DNA of 64,000 nucleotides from Planctobacterium sp047947135 (GTDB lineage: Bacteria; Pseudomonadota; Gammaproteobacteria; Enterobacterales; Alteromonadaceae), in contig CP170457.1 of NCBI GenBank assembly GCA_047947135.1, positions 1,550,001-1,614,000 of the forward strand, in the 5' to 3' direction. A model generated the notes under the pieces. That model was not told the origin of the DNA, ran no database searches, and worked only from the letters and a program-made list of their open reading frames with translations. Below are positions 18,374-26,670 of this stretch, in pieces. The translations under genes were made by a program, and so were the position numbers. Within the stretch, counting starts at the first letter, position 1, and each line of letters starts with the position of its first letter.

Positions 18374-18596
18374 AAAACATTTACAGATTTGATTGACAGC
18401 TTCCTGAAAGGTTTTGACGGTAGGAATCGACTTTTTGGGCATCTGTTGATACCGTTTTGCCGTCAGTCGTGTATCTAGGATTTAAAGGAGAAGAAGTTTA
18501 CCCTGCCCCCGGTTATATCCTAATTTTAGCCAAGTATAATACACCTCATAACCGGGCATTAGGTTTTTAGGTTTCTCTTACAAAGGAAGTAAAAGG

Positions 18597-19001
18597 ATGG
18601 CGCAGAATAAGTACACAAAGATAGCGGTTATTGCTTTGATTCTTTCAAGTGTCCTTGGCATTTTGATACATGGCAGCATTTACGAATTCACTTCAAACAC
18701 AGTGAGTATAGAGCCGATTGGTTGGCTTTTCGCGTTCTTGGTTCCTCTAGGAGTAGCAATAAACCTTTTTGTGGCGTACAAAATCCATAAAGGCCACTTA
18801 AGATTCATCAAATTTGCATTTTGGATGTATGTGATTCAAGTAATCGGATTTGAGACACCAAACTTAGGGTTTTCGATAACTTTAGGCTTTAGTTTTAATA
18901 TTGTATGGTCAGTATTCGATGTGAGTATCGTTTTCAATTTGTTTGCAATCTTTCTGTCGTTAATCCTATTTAAAGCAATGCACAATGGCAGCGAAAGTTA
19001 A
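18597..19001 (+). CDS. Small four-helix membrane protein, unknown function
   Basis: A 134-residue protein made almost entirely of four hydrophobic segments (about residues 8-27, 42-62, 75-95 and 103-126), with short polar loops such as KIHKGHLRF. AGGAAG lies 8 bases before the ATG. No family is recognised. The IS5-family element begins only 3 bp after its stop codon, so the gene is intact but its original downstream sequence has been displaced. Confidence 0.65.
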   Translation: MAQNKYTKIAVIALILSSVLGILIHGSIYEFTSNTVSIEPIGWLFAFLVPLGVAINLFVAYKIHKGHLRFIKFAFWMYVIQVIGFETPNLGFSITLGFSFNIVWSVFDVSIVFNLFAIFLSLILFKAMHNGSES

Positions 19002-19004
19002 CTA

Positions 19005-19878
19005 GAGCGTGTTGATCTTTGATCATCTTTTGATCAGCCATACATTGGTAACCAGACCATGACAAAGGCCAACGCCACTGTGCTGTTGTAGTTTCGTTCT
19101 AATTTATCGTATCGGGTTGCTACAGCCCGGTACTTTTTAATTTTCAAAAAGATATTTTCGACCAGGTGCCGATATTTGTATAAACACCAGTCCATATGGT
19201 CATTTCCCTTTTTTCGACTCGTCTTTCTGGGAATATTCGCTACACCACCATTCTCTTCAATATAGTCTCTGAAAATGTCACTGTCATATCCTTTATCTGC
19301 TGTCACACAAGTGGCTTCAGGACTGTGCTCAACAAGGCTCTGTGCATGAGTAATATCATGTACCTGACCACCGGAGAGTTCAAAGTAGACGGGAAGCCCG
19401 CCACTATCGACAGCGACATGGATTTTGGTGGAGTTACCACCACGGCTTCTCCCAATGGCTTCATCTGAATCCCCAACGGCACCAGTACTATCCTGATGAG
19501 CTTTGACAATACTGCCATCAATAAACAACCATTCAGAATCATGTTCAGCGGCTAATTGCTCAAAGAGCTTTTGAAGTATCCCTTTCTTTGACCAGAGATT
19601 AAAGCGCCTGAAAACCGTATTCCAAAGCCCAAACTCTGGGGGTAAGTCTCGCCACTGGACCCCTGTTCTCATGCGATACAAAATCCCTTCTAAGGTATTG
19701 CGATGTTCGTATTTGTTGTAAACACGACCACTGTCTTTTAGGACTTGTTTTAGCTTTTTCCAGTCTTTATCTGATAACATTGTTCTTGGCATGGCAGCGT
19801 CAGGCATTTTTATTTTTGGCGAAACAATTATACCTCGTTGCCATGCCGATTGCTTTTTCAACAAAGATCAACAGCCTC
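19005..19878 (-). mobile_element. IS5-family insertion sequence, complete
   Basis: The 874-bp element is bounded by 17-bp terminal inverted repeats. The left end is GAGCGTGTTGATCTTTG (19005-19021); the right end, read inward, is GAGGCTGTTGATCTTTG (19862-19878). They differ at two positions. A TA dinucleotide flanks both ends (19003-19004 and 19879-19880), consistent with a short TA target duplication as in some IS5-family groups. It holds one uninterrupted DDE transposase gene and no passenger. It sits between two unrelated small genes in the accessory stretch and appears to have broken neither. Confidence 0.85.
19034..19807 (-). CDS. IS5-family DDE transposase
   Basis: The product (257 residues from this start) has the IS5-family layout: an N-terminal DUF4096-like region (LSDKDWKKLKQVL, RMRTGVQWRDLPPEFG) and a DDE_1 core. 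Catalytic residues are visible as Asp in LFIDGSIVKAH, Asp in CVTADKGYDSD and Glu in HLVENIFLKIKKYRAVATRYDK. The frame is open up to 19864, but that overlaps the terminal repeat. A TATAAT on the minus strand (19827-19832) points to a start at 19807 or 19792. The frame is intact, so the copy may be active. Confidence 0.88.
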   Translation of the reverse strand: MPDAAMPRTMLSDKDWKKLKQVLKDSGRVYNKYEHRNTLEGILYRMRTGVQWRDLPPEFGLWNTVFRRFNLWSKKGILQKLFEQLAAEHDSEWLFIDGSIVKAHQDSTGAVGDSDEAIGRSRGGNSTKIHVAVDSGGLPVYFELSGGQVHDITHAQSLVEHSPEATCVTADKGYDSDIFRDYIEENGGVANIPRKTSRKKGNDHMDWCLYKYRHLVENIFLKIKKYRAVATRYDKLERNYNSTVALAFVMVWLPMYG

Positions 19879-19959
19879 TAGCCTCTGATTGAGGAAGCTA
19901 CCGACCGTTCGCTTCCTGATAGGTTCTATCGTACAATGCACCTCGCCTGACTGACAGGG

Positions 19960-20628
19960 TTAAAATGGTTGTGAATTTAAGTTTACCGCCTCTAATTCAG
20001 AAGTTAGGCTCTGGCCGTCGACACCATGCTCCTTTAACATATTTTCAATATTGTTCTTCTGCTCTCCCGATGTAAACGGGAGTATAATTACCATCGAATA
20101 TAATCCAGCTTTACGGAAGACGTCTTTTTCAGATGCACCTGATTTTATTTTTTCAGACAATTTCACACTGGACGCAGCAATGAGTTTGATGAATCGATAT
20201 TGAGAGTCATCGGAGCCAAAGAAAGCTGAGTTGTTGAGGTCTATTTTCCATACACCTAAATCATTGATAATGGTGATTTTCTCGCCGTTTTGATTTGTAA
20301 ATACGGCATGCTCCTTACTTGAATCAAGAATAGTATAAGTATCTATATCAAGTGGTTGAATTGAAACACTTATCGCTTCTTGAAACTTTTTATATCTGTC
20401 ATCCCCAAAATTCGAAATATAAAGTTTTTCAAATTCATCATTTTTAGTCTTGGCATTGAGTACCAAATGTAGAGTCGCTCTTTTTTCTGTATTACCATGA
20501 ATAACGGAATCACATTCCTCGTTAGTACCAGAAATGCACACTGCAATTAGTTGCTCCAGAACATTCCTGTGTTCTTGTGCACTTAATCCAAAACTCAACA
20601 TGAGAATAAGAAACGTACTTTTAATCAT
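19960..20628 (-). CDS. Exported protein, unknown function
   Basis: A 222-residue product with a clear signal peptide (MIKSTFLILMLSFGLSAQ, cleavage after LSA). The mature part is hydrophilic, has two cysteines close together (AVCISGTNEECDSV), and shows no motif I recognise. The layout, secreted alpha/beta with FTNQNGEKITIINDLGVWKIDL, resembles DUF4878/lumazine-binding-like exported proteins only vaguely. It stands alone and reads leftward toward the IS5-family element. Confidence 0.6.
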   Translation of the reverse strand: MIKSTFLILMLSFGLSAQEHRNVLEQLIAVCISGTNEECDSVIHGNTEKRATLHLVLNAKTKNDEFEKLYISNFGDDRYKKFQEAISVSIQPLDIDTYTILDSSKEHAVFTNQNGEKITIINDLGVWKIDLNNSAFFGSDDSQYRFIKLIAASSVKLSEKIKSGASEKDVFRKAGLYSMVIILPFTSGEQKNNIENMLKEHGVDGQSLTSELEAVNLNSQPF

Positions 20629-21148
20629 ATATCACACATTTTTACCTAAATGGAGGTGTCAAAGAGAGGACTCTGCTTATGCAACCGATTTGAATAACTA
20701 AATAAGTAGTGCCTGAAGAGAATCTCTTGTATCTGGTTGATAATCTTAAATCATTTGCCCTCTGTGCGACAGTAGGTAATTGCGCAACACTATCAATTGT
20801 TTTGATGTGTGTTTTAAGACTGAATTTACAACATCAAGCCAACGTCATGTTTAATAGATAAGGGATTTACAGTTGTTTATAGCATAATTGAGCTAAAGCA
20901 TTCGTAATAAAAGTAGGACTTGAGAAGGTCAATGTCAGGAATTGGCGACTGTCTGCAAACTGAAACTTCTTGTCATTGAAAGCAACTTACTCGACTGACT
21001 GCAATGTAGGACCAACCTTCAGTCAACTTCACAAAATTCAATTAGTGGCAATACGGAAAGGTTTTAGTCACTGGATGAAACACAATGTGTGTTTCAGTTC
21101 TGGAATAAAGGGGATGGTCATCATTGACCATCCCGTTATTTATGAATG
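20629..21148. other. Intergenic region between two leftward genes
   Basis: This 520-bp stretch has no convincing gene; a 60-codon frame at 20970-21152 overlaps a terminator and the DUF885 gene end and looks accidental. It holds a perfect 8-bp palindrome (TGAAACAC, five-base loop, GTGTTTCA at 21076-21096) and the terminator hairpin of the DUF885 gene. Parts such as GGAAAGGTTTTAGTCACTGG echo other non-coding pieces of this accessory stretch. Confidence 0.45.
21105..21134 (-). terminator. Rho-independent terminator of the DUF885 gene
   Basis: A perfect 10-bp stem GGGATGGTCA / TGACCATCCC (21111-21120 and 21125-21134) with a TCAT loop lies 15 bp after the gene's stop. On the minus strand it is followed by CTTTATT. 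It also reads as a hairpin on the plus strand, but without a T-run there. Confidence 0.75.
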
Positions 21149-23038
21149 TTAAGCGTGTGAAGCGATCCATTTATCGACCATTCTTTCAAGTACAGATAAT
21201 GGCACAGCGCCACCACCTAAAATGACGTCATGGAAATCGCGATAATCGAATTTATCACCCAGCTCTTTTTTGGCCTTGGCTAGCAACTCCTGAATTTTCA
21301 GCATTCCAATTTTGTAGCTGGTTGCCTGTCCTGGCAATACCAAATAGCGGCGCACTTCGGAACGGGCCTGTGCTTCAGTAACCGCAGAGTTGGCTTTGAA
21401 ATAATCAACCGCTTGCTGTTCTGTCCAGCCTTTTGCATGCAAACCAGTATCCACTACAAGGCGAATTGCACGCCATATTTCAGAGCCTAAACGACCAAAC
21501 TCGGTTAACGGATCCTGATAGGTGCCAGGCATTTGTTTAGCTAACCATTCGGTATATAAGGCCCATCCTTCGATATAGGCTGTAAAGCCTGCTTGCGTGC
21601 GGAATGTCGGTACTCCTTCAAGTTCCTGGGCAATAGCAATTTGCATGTGATGGCCCGGTAAGCCTTCATGATAAGCAATGACTTCCAGTTCCCGTTTCGG
21701 CATAGCCGTCATGTCGGACAAGTGGGCGTAATAGATACCTGGTCGCGAACCATCGGGTGTTGATGGGTAGTAGTGTTGTGCTGCGCCATCCTGTTCGCGG
21801 AATGCTTCAACTCGCTTCACCACCATATCGGCTTTTGGCAGGATGCCAAAGTATTCTGGCAACAATGACTTGATGTTGTCTATGGCGGCTGTTGCGTCAT
21901 CGATATAGCCTTGCCTGCCTTCGTCGTTATTGGGGTAGTAAAGTCGTTCGTCGTCCTTCGTATCTCGCAGGAAGACAAAATATTCGGTCAAGTCACCTTC
22001 AAATCCGAATGCGTTTTTGGCTTCAATCATTTCATTGCGTAAACGGGCAACCTCTTTTAGCCCAATTTCATGGATTTCATCCGCAGTCAAAGACGTGGTT
22101 GTCTGATTTGCCAATCGCTCATTGTAGTATGCCACGCCGTTAGGTAATGCGCTGACACCCTGTGCATCAGGGCTGGCGTTAGGTTGATCTTCTTTCTGCC
22201 AGGCGATCAGACGCTCGTAAGCAGGTTGAAAATGATTGAGCAAATTATCTTTGGCTTGATTGGTCAGGCTTTCGGCAGTTTCGCTGTCGATAACGTCTTT
22301 TTCTACCAGAGAGGCTATTTTCTCTTTCGTATTTGCCCATATAGAACTGTCCTCACCGTCGTCAAATGGTGCGCCGGTAATGATGGCCTGTGACGCCTTG
22401 ATCACTTCCTCAAAGGCAAAATATGGCGGTCTGACACCTTTTTCAGCGGTAGTTTTAGAGCCTTCTACAAGCTGATCTAAGGCGCGACCTACTTCTTTAA
22501 GCCGGTTGATAAAGTTATCCATATCCTCTTTTGTCTCTACCTTATGGAAAGATATTAACAATGTCGGGAAAAAGGTATGTATCGCGTTCATTTGCTCAAA
22601 GACATAACCGTTATAACGGAACTCGTCGGCTGCCAGCTCACTTTCAGCTTGATGTACCCAAACGTCATAGGAAATTTTGGCATCGTCCGTGAGTTTGTTG
22701 TAGTCAAAGTTGGATTTGAGTTCTTCTAAATTGGCGCGCGTGAAGGCAAGGTTTTCTTCAAGTGCGGCTTCAGACATTTGATCAATTTCACCCTGTCGTT
22801 CTGTGCGTCCCAGAAATGCCAATTGGATTGGGCTACGCATAATGTCTTCTTCATACTTGGTTTCAAACCATTCATTAAGACGCGCTGTTTCAGCCTCAAT
22901 GTCAGCAGCTGAATAGGTGGTTTTCGCTGCTTGTTCGGCTTGAGCCGCCGTTTGGTTTACTTGTTCGGTCGTTGATTTATTGTCGCCACAACCCATCAGA
23001 GTGAGGGCTATCATTGAGCTTAGAAGAGTGAGTCGCAT
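21149..23038 (-). CDS. DUF885-family lipoprotein (putative metallopeptidase)
   Basis: A 629-residue protein with a lipoprotein signal (MRLTLLSSMIALTLMGCG, lipobox Cys at about residue 17). The DUF885 domain contains the hallmark YHEGLPGHHMQ near residue 460, a zinc-binding pattern akin to gluzincin peptidases. Downstream are YIEGWALYTEWL and the C-terminal GQATSYKIGM block, all typical of the family. It is probably a periplasmic or membrane-bound peptidase, though the family is poorly characterised. The gene is monocistronic with its own terminator. About 260 bp separate its start from the mgtE stop upstream. Confidence 0.85.
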   Translation of the reverse strand: MRLTLLSSMIALTLMGCGDNKSTTEQVNQTAAQAEQAAKTTYSAADIEAETARLNEWFETKYEEDIMRSPIQLAFLGRTERQGEIDQMSEAALEENLAFTRANLEELKSNFDYNKLTDDAKISYDVWVHQAESELAADEFRYNGYVFEQMNAIHTFFPTLLISFHKVETKEDMDNFINRLKEVGRALDQLVEGSKTTAEKGVRPPYFAFEEVIKASQAIITGAPFDDGEDSSIWANTKEKIASLVEKDVIDSETAESLTNQAKDNLLNHFQPAYERLIAWQKEDQPNASPDAQGVSALPNGVAYYNERLANQTTTSLTADEIHEIGLKEVARLRNEMIEAKNAFGFEGDLTEYFVFLRDTKDDERLYYPNNDEGRQGYIDDATAAIDNIKSLLPEYFGILPKADMVVKRVEAFREQDGAAQHYYPSTPDGSRPGIYYAHLSDMTAMPKRELEVIAYHEGLPGHHMQIAIAQELEGVPTFRTQAGFTAYIEGWALYTEWLAKQMPGTYQDPLTEFGRLGSEIWRAIRLVVDTGLHAKGWTEQQAVDYFKANSAVTEAQARSEVRRYLVLPGQATSYKIGMLKIQELLAKAKKELGDKFDYRDFHDVILGGGAVPLSVLERMVDKWIASHA

Positions 23039-23296
23039 GTGTTTTCATCCATATTATAGTTGTTCTTCTGACGCTATCCGCTCCACGGCCTGAATGCAAT
23101 TCATCGATATGCTTTGTTACAAATGTTTGGGCGTAAGTGGCGCTAATAAAGTCTGAAGGAAGTGAAAGACTATTCGATAATAACCCATTTGCTGAGGTCA
23201 TCAAGCTGTTTCCTGCGAAACAGGGATTGCTCTTGAGCTTATTCAGAATGACATGGAGTTTACCTTTCGAAAATTCCTGTCAAGAGATAGTAATGC

Positions 23297-24655
23297 TTAC
23301 ATCAACAGTAAAGTGGCGGTGCCTAAGAATGCGAATATCCCGACGACGTCGGTGACGGTGGTTAAAATCACACTGCCCGCCAGCGCGGGATCAATTTTCA
23401 TTTTTTTCATAATAATGGGGAGGATTGCCCCTGAAAGACCGGCTACTACCATGTTAATCATCATGGCAAATGCGATGACGCCGCCAAGCATCCAGTCCTG
23501 CTTCCAGACTGCGACGACTGAGGCAATCAACACTGCCCAAATCATGCCATTTAAAAATCCGATCGCCAGTTCTTTGCCAATTAACCAGCGAGAGTTAGAT
23601 GGGCTAACGTGACCCAAAGCCATGCCGCGAATGACCAGTGTCAGGGTTTGATTGCCTGCGACGCCTCCCATACTTGGGACAATAGTATTGAGAATGGCCA
23701 GTACCGCCAGCTGATTTAGGGTCGCCTCAAATAGATCGCTAACCATGGCGGCTAGAAGTGCGGTAACCAGATTAACACCCAACCAAATGGAACGTCGCTG
23801 GGTACTTTTCACTACTGGGGCAAAGGTATCTTCTTCATCTTCCAGACCTGCCATACTCATCATCGAGTGTTCGGCATTTTCGCGAATAATATCGACCACA
23901 TCATCGATAGTAATACGGCCAACCAGCATATTATCTTCATTGACCACGGGCGCGGATAGCCAGTTATGGCGTTCAAAAAGTTTTGCGACCTCGTCTTCGG
24001 AGGTATTCACCGAAATCGATTCTGGCTCTTCTTCCATGACTTCCTCGACCGCCACTTCAGGCGCCGAAGTGATGAGGGTTGCCAAAGACACTGTGCCAAT
24101 CAGTTTGTCATAGCGGTTGGTCACATACAGTGTATCGGTATCACGCGGCAGCTCCCGCTTCAGTCGTAGATAACGCAGAATGACTTCGATAGTGACTTCC
24201 GGGCGAAGGGTAATAGTGTCGGTATTCATGATGAATCCGGCAGTACCTTCACCATACGACAGAGCCTGTTCAGCCCGGGCACGATCCATCGTGTCTAAAG
24301 AGCGCAATACCTCTTGAACAATTTTATCCGGTAGACCCTGTAGCATTTCTGCCAGGTCATCGGTGTCCATATCCTCAATGGCATCAGCCAGTTTTTCCGG
24401 GCCCATTGCCCGCATGATGCCGTTCCGAACATCCTCAGACAGTTCTTCCAGCACATCACCATGCAGGTCGGTATCTAATAATTGCCAGAGTAGGTCACGG
24501 CTGCGACTTGGGGAGGATTCCAGTAGAAGGGCAACATCAGCAGGCTGCATGCTGTACAACATTTTGCGCACGTGAATGTATAAGCCACTATTGAGCGCGT
24601 CGTTAATCGCCTCAAGTTGACTGCTTATAAATTCCTGTTCGTGGGCATCGGCCAT
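23297..24655 (-). CDS. mgtE: Magnesium transporter MgtE
   Basis: A 452-residue magnesium channel/transporter of the inner membrane. It has the N-terminal helical magnesium-sensing domain with repeated PADVALLLE- and DLAEMLQG-type motifs (about 1-130). Two CBS domains follow (about 135-255, with APVVNEDNMLVGRITIDDVVDII). Five membrane helices (about 285-450) carry the signature PSMGGVAGNQTLTLVIRG. Magnesium binding in the cytosolic domains closes the pore in characterised members. It lies 131 bp downstream of npr in the same direction. Confidence 0.95.
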   Translation of the reverse strand: MADAHEQEFISSQLEAINDALNSGLYIHVRKMLYSMQPADVALLLESSPSRSRDLLWQLLDTDLHGDVLEELSEDVRNGIMRAMGPEKLADAIEDMDTDDLAEMLQGLPDKIVQEVLRSLDTMDRARAEQALSYGEGTAGFIMNTDTITLRPEVTIEVILRYLRLKRELPRDTDTLYVTNRYDKLIGTVSLATLITSAPEVAVEEVMEEEPESISVNTSEDEVAKLFERHNWLSAPVVNEDNMLVGRITIDDVVDIIRENAEHSMMSMAGLEDEEDTFAPVVKSTQRRSIWLGVNLVTALLAAMVSDLFEATLNQLAVLAILNTIVPSMGGVAGNQTLTLVIRGMALGHVSPSNSRWLIGKELAIGFLNGMIWAVLIASVVAVWKQDWMLGGVIAFAMMINMVVAGLSGAILPIIMKKMKIDPALAGSVILTTVTDVVGIFAFLGTATLLLM

Positions 24656-24786
24656 AAAAAGAGGTGTGCAACTTGTTGATTTTATAGCATTAGTCTATAA
24701 CAAACCGGCTTTGAAAGGTATGTTGTTTCTATAATCTTTTATTAATTCTACAGGTCTGCAGATTAGATGTGATGGTCGAGAGAGGC

Positions 24787-25062
24787 TTATTCTTCCTCAT
24801 TAAATTTTTGTGAGAATAAGACTTCGATAGCGTTCATCGCGGCCTCTGCATCATCACCCTGGCATATGACGTCAACCTGCTTTTGATGCGAGCCTTCCAG
24901 CATCATCAATCCAAGTACGCTTTGTGCCGATGCGGATTTACCATCTTTAAGCAGTGTGATTTCTGCGCTAAAAGTATTGGCCAATTGCACTAACTGTGTC
25001 GCCGCACGGGCATGTAGACCTAACTTATTACTGATGGTAAGGGTGCGTTTTACTTGTGTCAC
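24787..25062 (-). CDS. ptsO: Nitrogen-PTS phosphocarrier protein NPr
   Basis: A 91-residue HPr-like protein. His17 in NKLGLHARAAT is the phosphorylated residue, and the Ser region SASAQSVLGLMMLEG matches the HPr/NPr pattern. NPr passes phosphate from EI-Ntr to PtsN in the regulatory nitrogen PTS. Its start overlaps the rapZ stop by four bases (ATGA-type), so it is translationally coupled. Gene order rpoN-hpf-ptsN-rapZ-ptsO is the standard gammaproteobacterial one. Confidence 0.94.
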   Translation of the reverse strand: MTQVKRTLTISNKLGLHARAATQLVQLANTFSAEITLLKDGKSASAQSVLGLMMLEGSHQKQVDVICQGDDAEAAMNAIEVLFSQKFNEEE

Positions 25063-25904
25063 TGATCCAGTTCCCGGTGACGAATTTGCACGTCAGGATG
25101 GGTGTTTTTAAAGGTTTTAGCCAGACTCTCTGCAATAAATACTGAGCGGTGTTGCCCCCCCGTGCATCCGACAGCCACGGTGACGTAACTACGGTTGTTG
25201 CGTTCGAGGTGTGGTAACCAGGTATCGATTAAATTCTGAATTTGCCAGATAAACTTATTTACGATGGCATGTGAACCGAGATATTTTTCAACTGGTGCAT
25301 CTTTGCCCGTGTAAGGTTTTAGTTCTGGTACCCAGTGGGGATTAGGCAGAAACCGGGCATCGAATACGTAGTCAGCATCTTTGGGGATGCCATGTTTAAA
25401 TCCAAAGGATTCAAAAACCAACACCACACGATTACTCTTTTTGCCTAAAATGCGCTCCCTCACCAATTCAGCTAACTGATGTATCGATAGCTTGTCAGTA
25501 TCAATATGCAGGTCAGCGCGCTCACTGATAGGGACCAATAATTCCTTTTCAATTTTTATCGCATCCATTAAGGAAATGTTGTTTTTAGATAACGGATGCA
25601 GTCTTCTGGTTTCACTGAAGCGTTTGACCAAAATATCATCACTGGCATCGAGATACAGGATAGTCATTTGCAGGTTATCCGGTAAAAATTCCAGATTATC
25701 AATCAGTTCTTTGGGTTCTTTTGGTAGGTTACGCACATCGATACTCACGGCAATGTGCTCATATTCTGCCATCACCGCATGAGTCAGGGTTGGCAGCAGG
25801 CTGACCGGAATGTTATCAACACAGTAATATCCCAAGTCTTCCAAAGCGCGCAACACGATAGATTTCCCAGAGCCTGAGCGTCCGCTGATGACAATAAGCT
25901 TCAT
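25059..25904 (-). CDS. rapZ: RNase adapter protein RapZ
   Basis: A 281-residue P-loop protein with Walker A GRSGSGKS (residues 8-15) and a C-terminal RNA-binding domain containing GCTGGQHRSVFIAE. In E. coli RapZ presents the sRNA GlmZ to RNase E and thereby controls glucosamine-6-phosphate synthase. Whether GlmY/GlmZ exist in this organism cannot be told here. It overlaps ptsN by four bases at its start and ptsO by four at its end. Confidence 0.95.
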   Translation of the reverse strand: MKLIVISGRSGSGKSIVLRALEDLGYYCVDNIPVSLLPTLTHAVMAEYEHIAVSIDVRNLPKEPKELIDNLEFLPDNLQMTILYLDASDDILVKRFSETRRLHPLSKNNISLMDAIKIEKELLVPISERADLHIDTDKLSIHQLAELVRERILGKKSNRVVLVFESFGFKHGIPKDADYVFDARFLPNPHWVPELKPYTGKDAPVEKYLGSHAIVNKFIWQIQNLIDTWLPHLERNNRSYVTVAVGCTGGQHRSVFIAESLAKTFKNTHPDVQIRHRELDQ

Positions 25905-26344
25905 GTCAGTAACTCGTAAAGTGATTGGTTATCTTTTGCTCTTCTCAAAGCCTTAACGGTGTCTTTATCACTTAACTTTTGGGCGATCATAGCCAGTGTT
26001 TGCAAATGACCTTCAGTTTGTTCTGAGGGGATAAAAATCGCAAAAAATACGTCCACATCCTGATTGTCGATGGCATCAAATGGCACTGCAGGCGTACAGG
26101 TAATAACTGCAGCAGTGGTTTTACTTAGTCCATCGATTCTGCCATGTGGCAGTGCGATACCATTTCCTATTCCTGTGCTGCCCATTTTTTCCCGGCACAT
26201 TAATGCCGTCAGCACATCATTCTGAGAAATATCTTGCAGTGACTCAGCAGTTAATGCGCTTATCTGTTCCAATATTCGTTTTTTGCTGGTGCCCGGAACT
26301 GCACACAAAGTGCAGTCGGGCGACAGTATGTCTTTAATTTCCAT
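25901..26344 (-). CDS. ptsN: Nitrogen-PTS enzyme IIA PtsN
   Basis: A 147-residue EIIA-Ntr protein. The phosphorylated histidine is His67 in GIALPHGRID. It regulates potassium uptake, phosphate and nitrogen functions in other proteobacteria rather than transporting sugar. It lies 11 bp after hpf and overlaps rapZ by four bases within the rpoN cluster. Confidence 0.95.
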   Translation of the reverse strand: MEIKDILSPDCTLCAVPGTSKKRILEQISALTAESLQDISQNDVLTALMCREKMGSTGIGNGIALPHGRIDGLSKTTAAVITCTPAVPFDAIDNQDVDVFFAIFIPSEQTEGHLQTLAMIAQKLSDKDTVKALRRAKDNQSLYELLT

Positions 26345-26355
26345 TGTGGGCAGGT

Positions 26356-26643
26356 TTAATGACGCTTGAGTTTCTCTTTATGTTTAATTACCTGACGATC
26401 CAGTTTGTCGATCAACGAGTCGATGGCTGCATACATGTCGTTATTGTTTGACTCCGCAAAGACTTCACCGCCATCCATATGTACAGTTGCTTCCGCTTTC
26501 TGATTGAGCTTTTCGACATTCAGAATGACGTGGACATTGTTAATGTGGTCGAAGTGTCGTTCCAATTTTTCAAACTTGGTGTCGACATAATCGCGAAGGG
26601 AGTCGGTAATTTCGACATGATGTCCGGTGAGATTTATTTGCAT
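26356..26643 (-). CDS. hpf: Ribosome hibernation promoting factor (short form)
   Basis: A 95-residue sigma-54 modulation / YhbH family protein (MQINLTGHHVEITDSLRDYV, ending KHKEKLKRH). The short form binds the 30S decoding region and, with RMF, dimerises ribosomes in stationary phase. It lies 27 bp after rpoN; this position gave the family its older name of sigma-54 modulation protein. Confidence 0.95.
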   Translation of the reverse strand: MQINLTGHHVEITDSLRDYVDTKFEKLERHFDHINNVHVILNVEKLNQKAEATVHMDGGEVFAESNNNDMYAAIDSLIDKLDRQVIKHKEKLKRH

Positions 26644-26670
26644 AATTCGTCTTCCTTATTTTAAGGGGTC

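Noticed and set aside
17131..21148. Integron cassette array
   Set aside because: Small promoter-poor genes suggested it, but I found no integrase and no convincing attC sites (paired GTTRRRY/RYYYAAC boxes) between the genes, and the genes are not all in one direction.
20970..21152. 60-codon rightward frame before the DUF885 gene end
   Set aside because: It runs through a terminator hairpin and into the end of the opposite gene, with no Shine-Dalgarno or known domain.
23137..23355. 72-codon rightward frame between DUF885 and mgtE genes
   Set aside because: It overlaps the end of mgtE on the other strand and has no coding signature.
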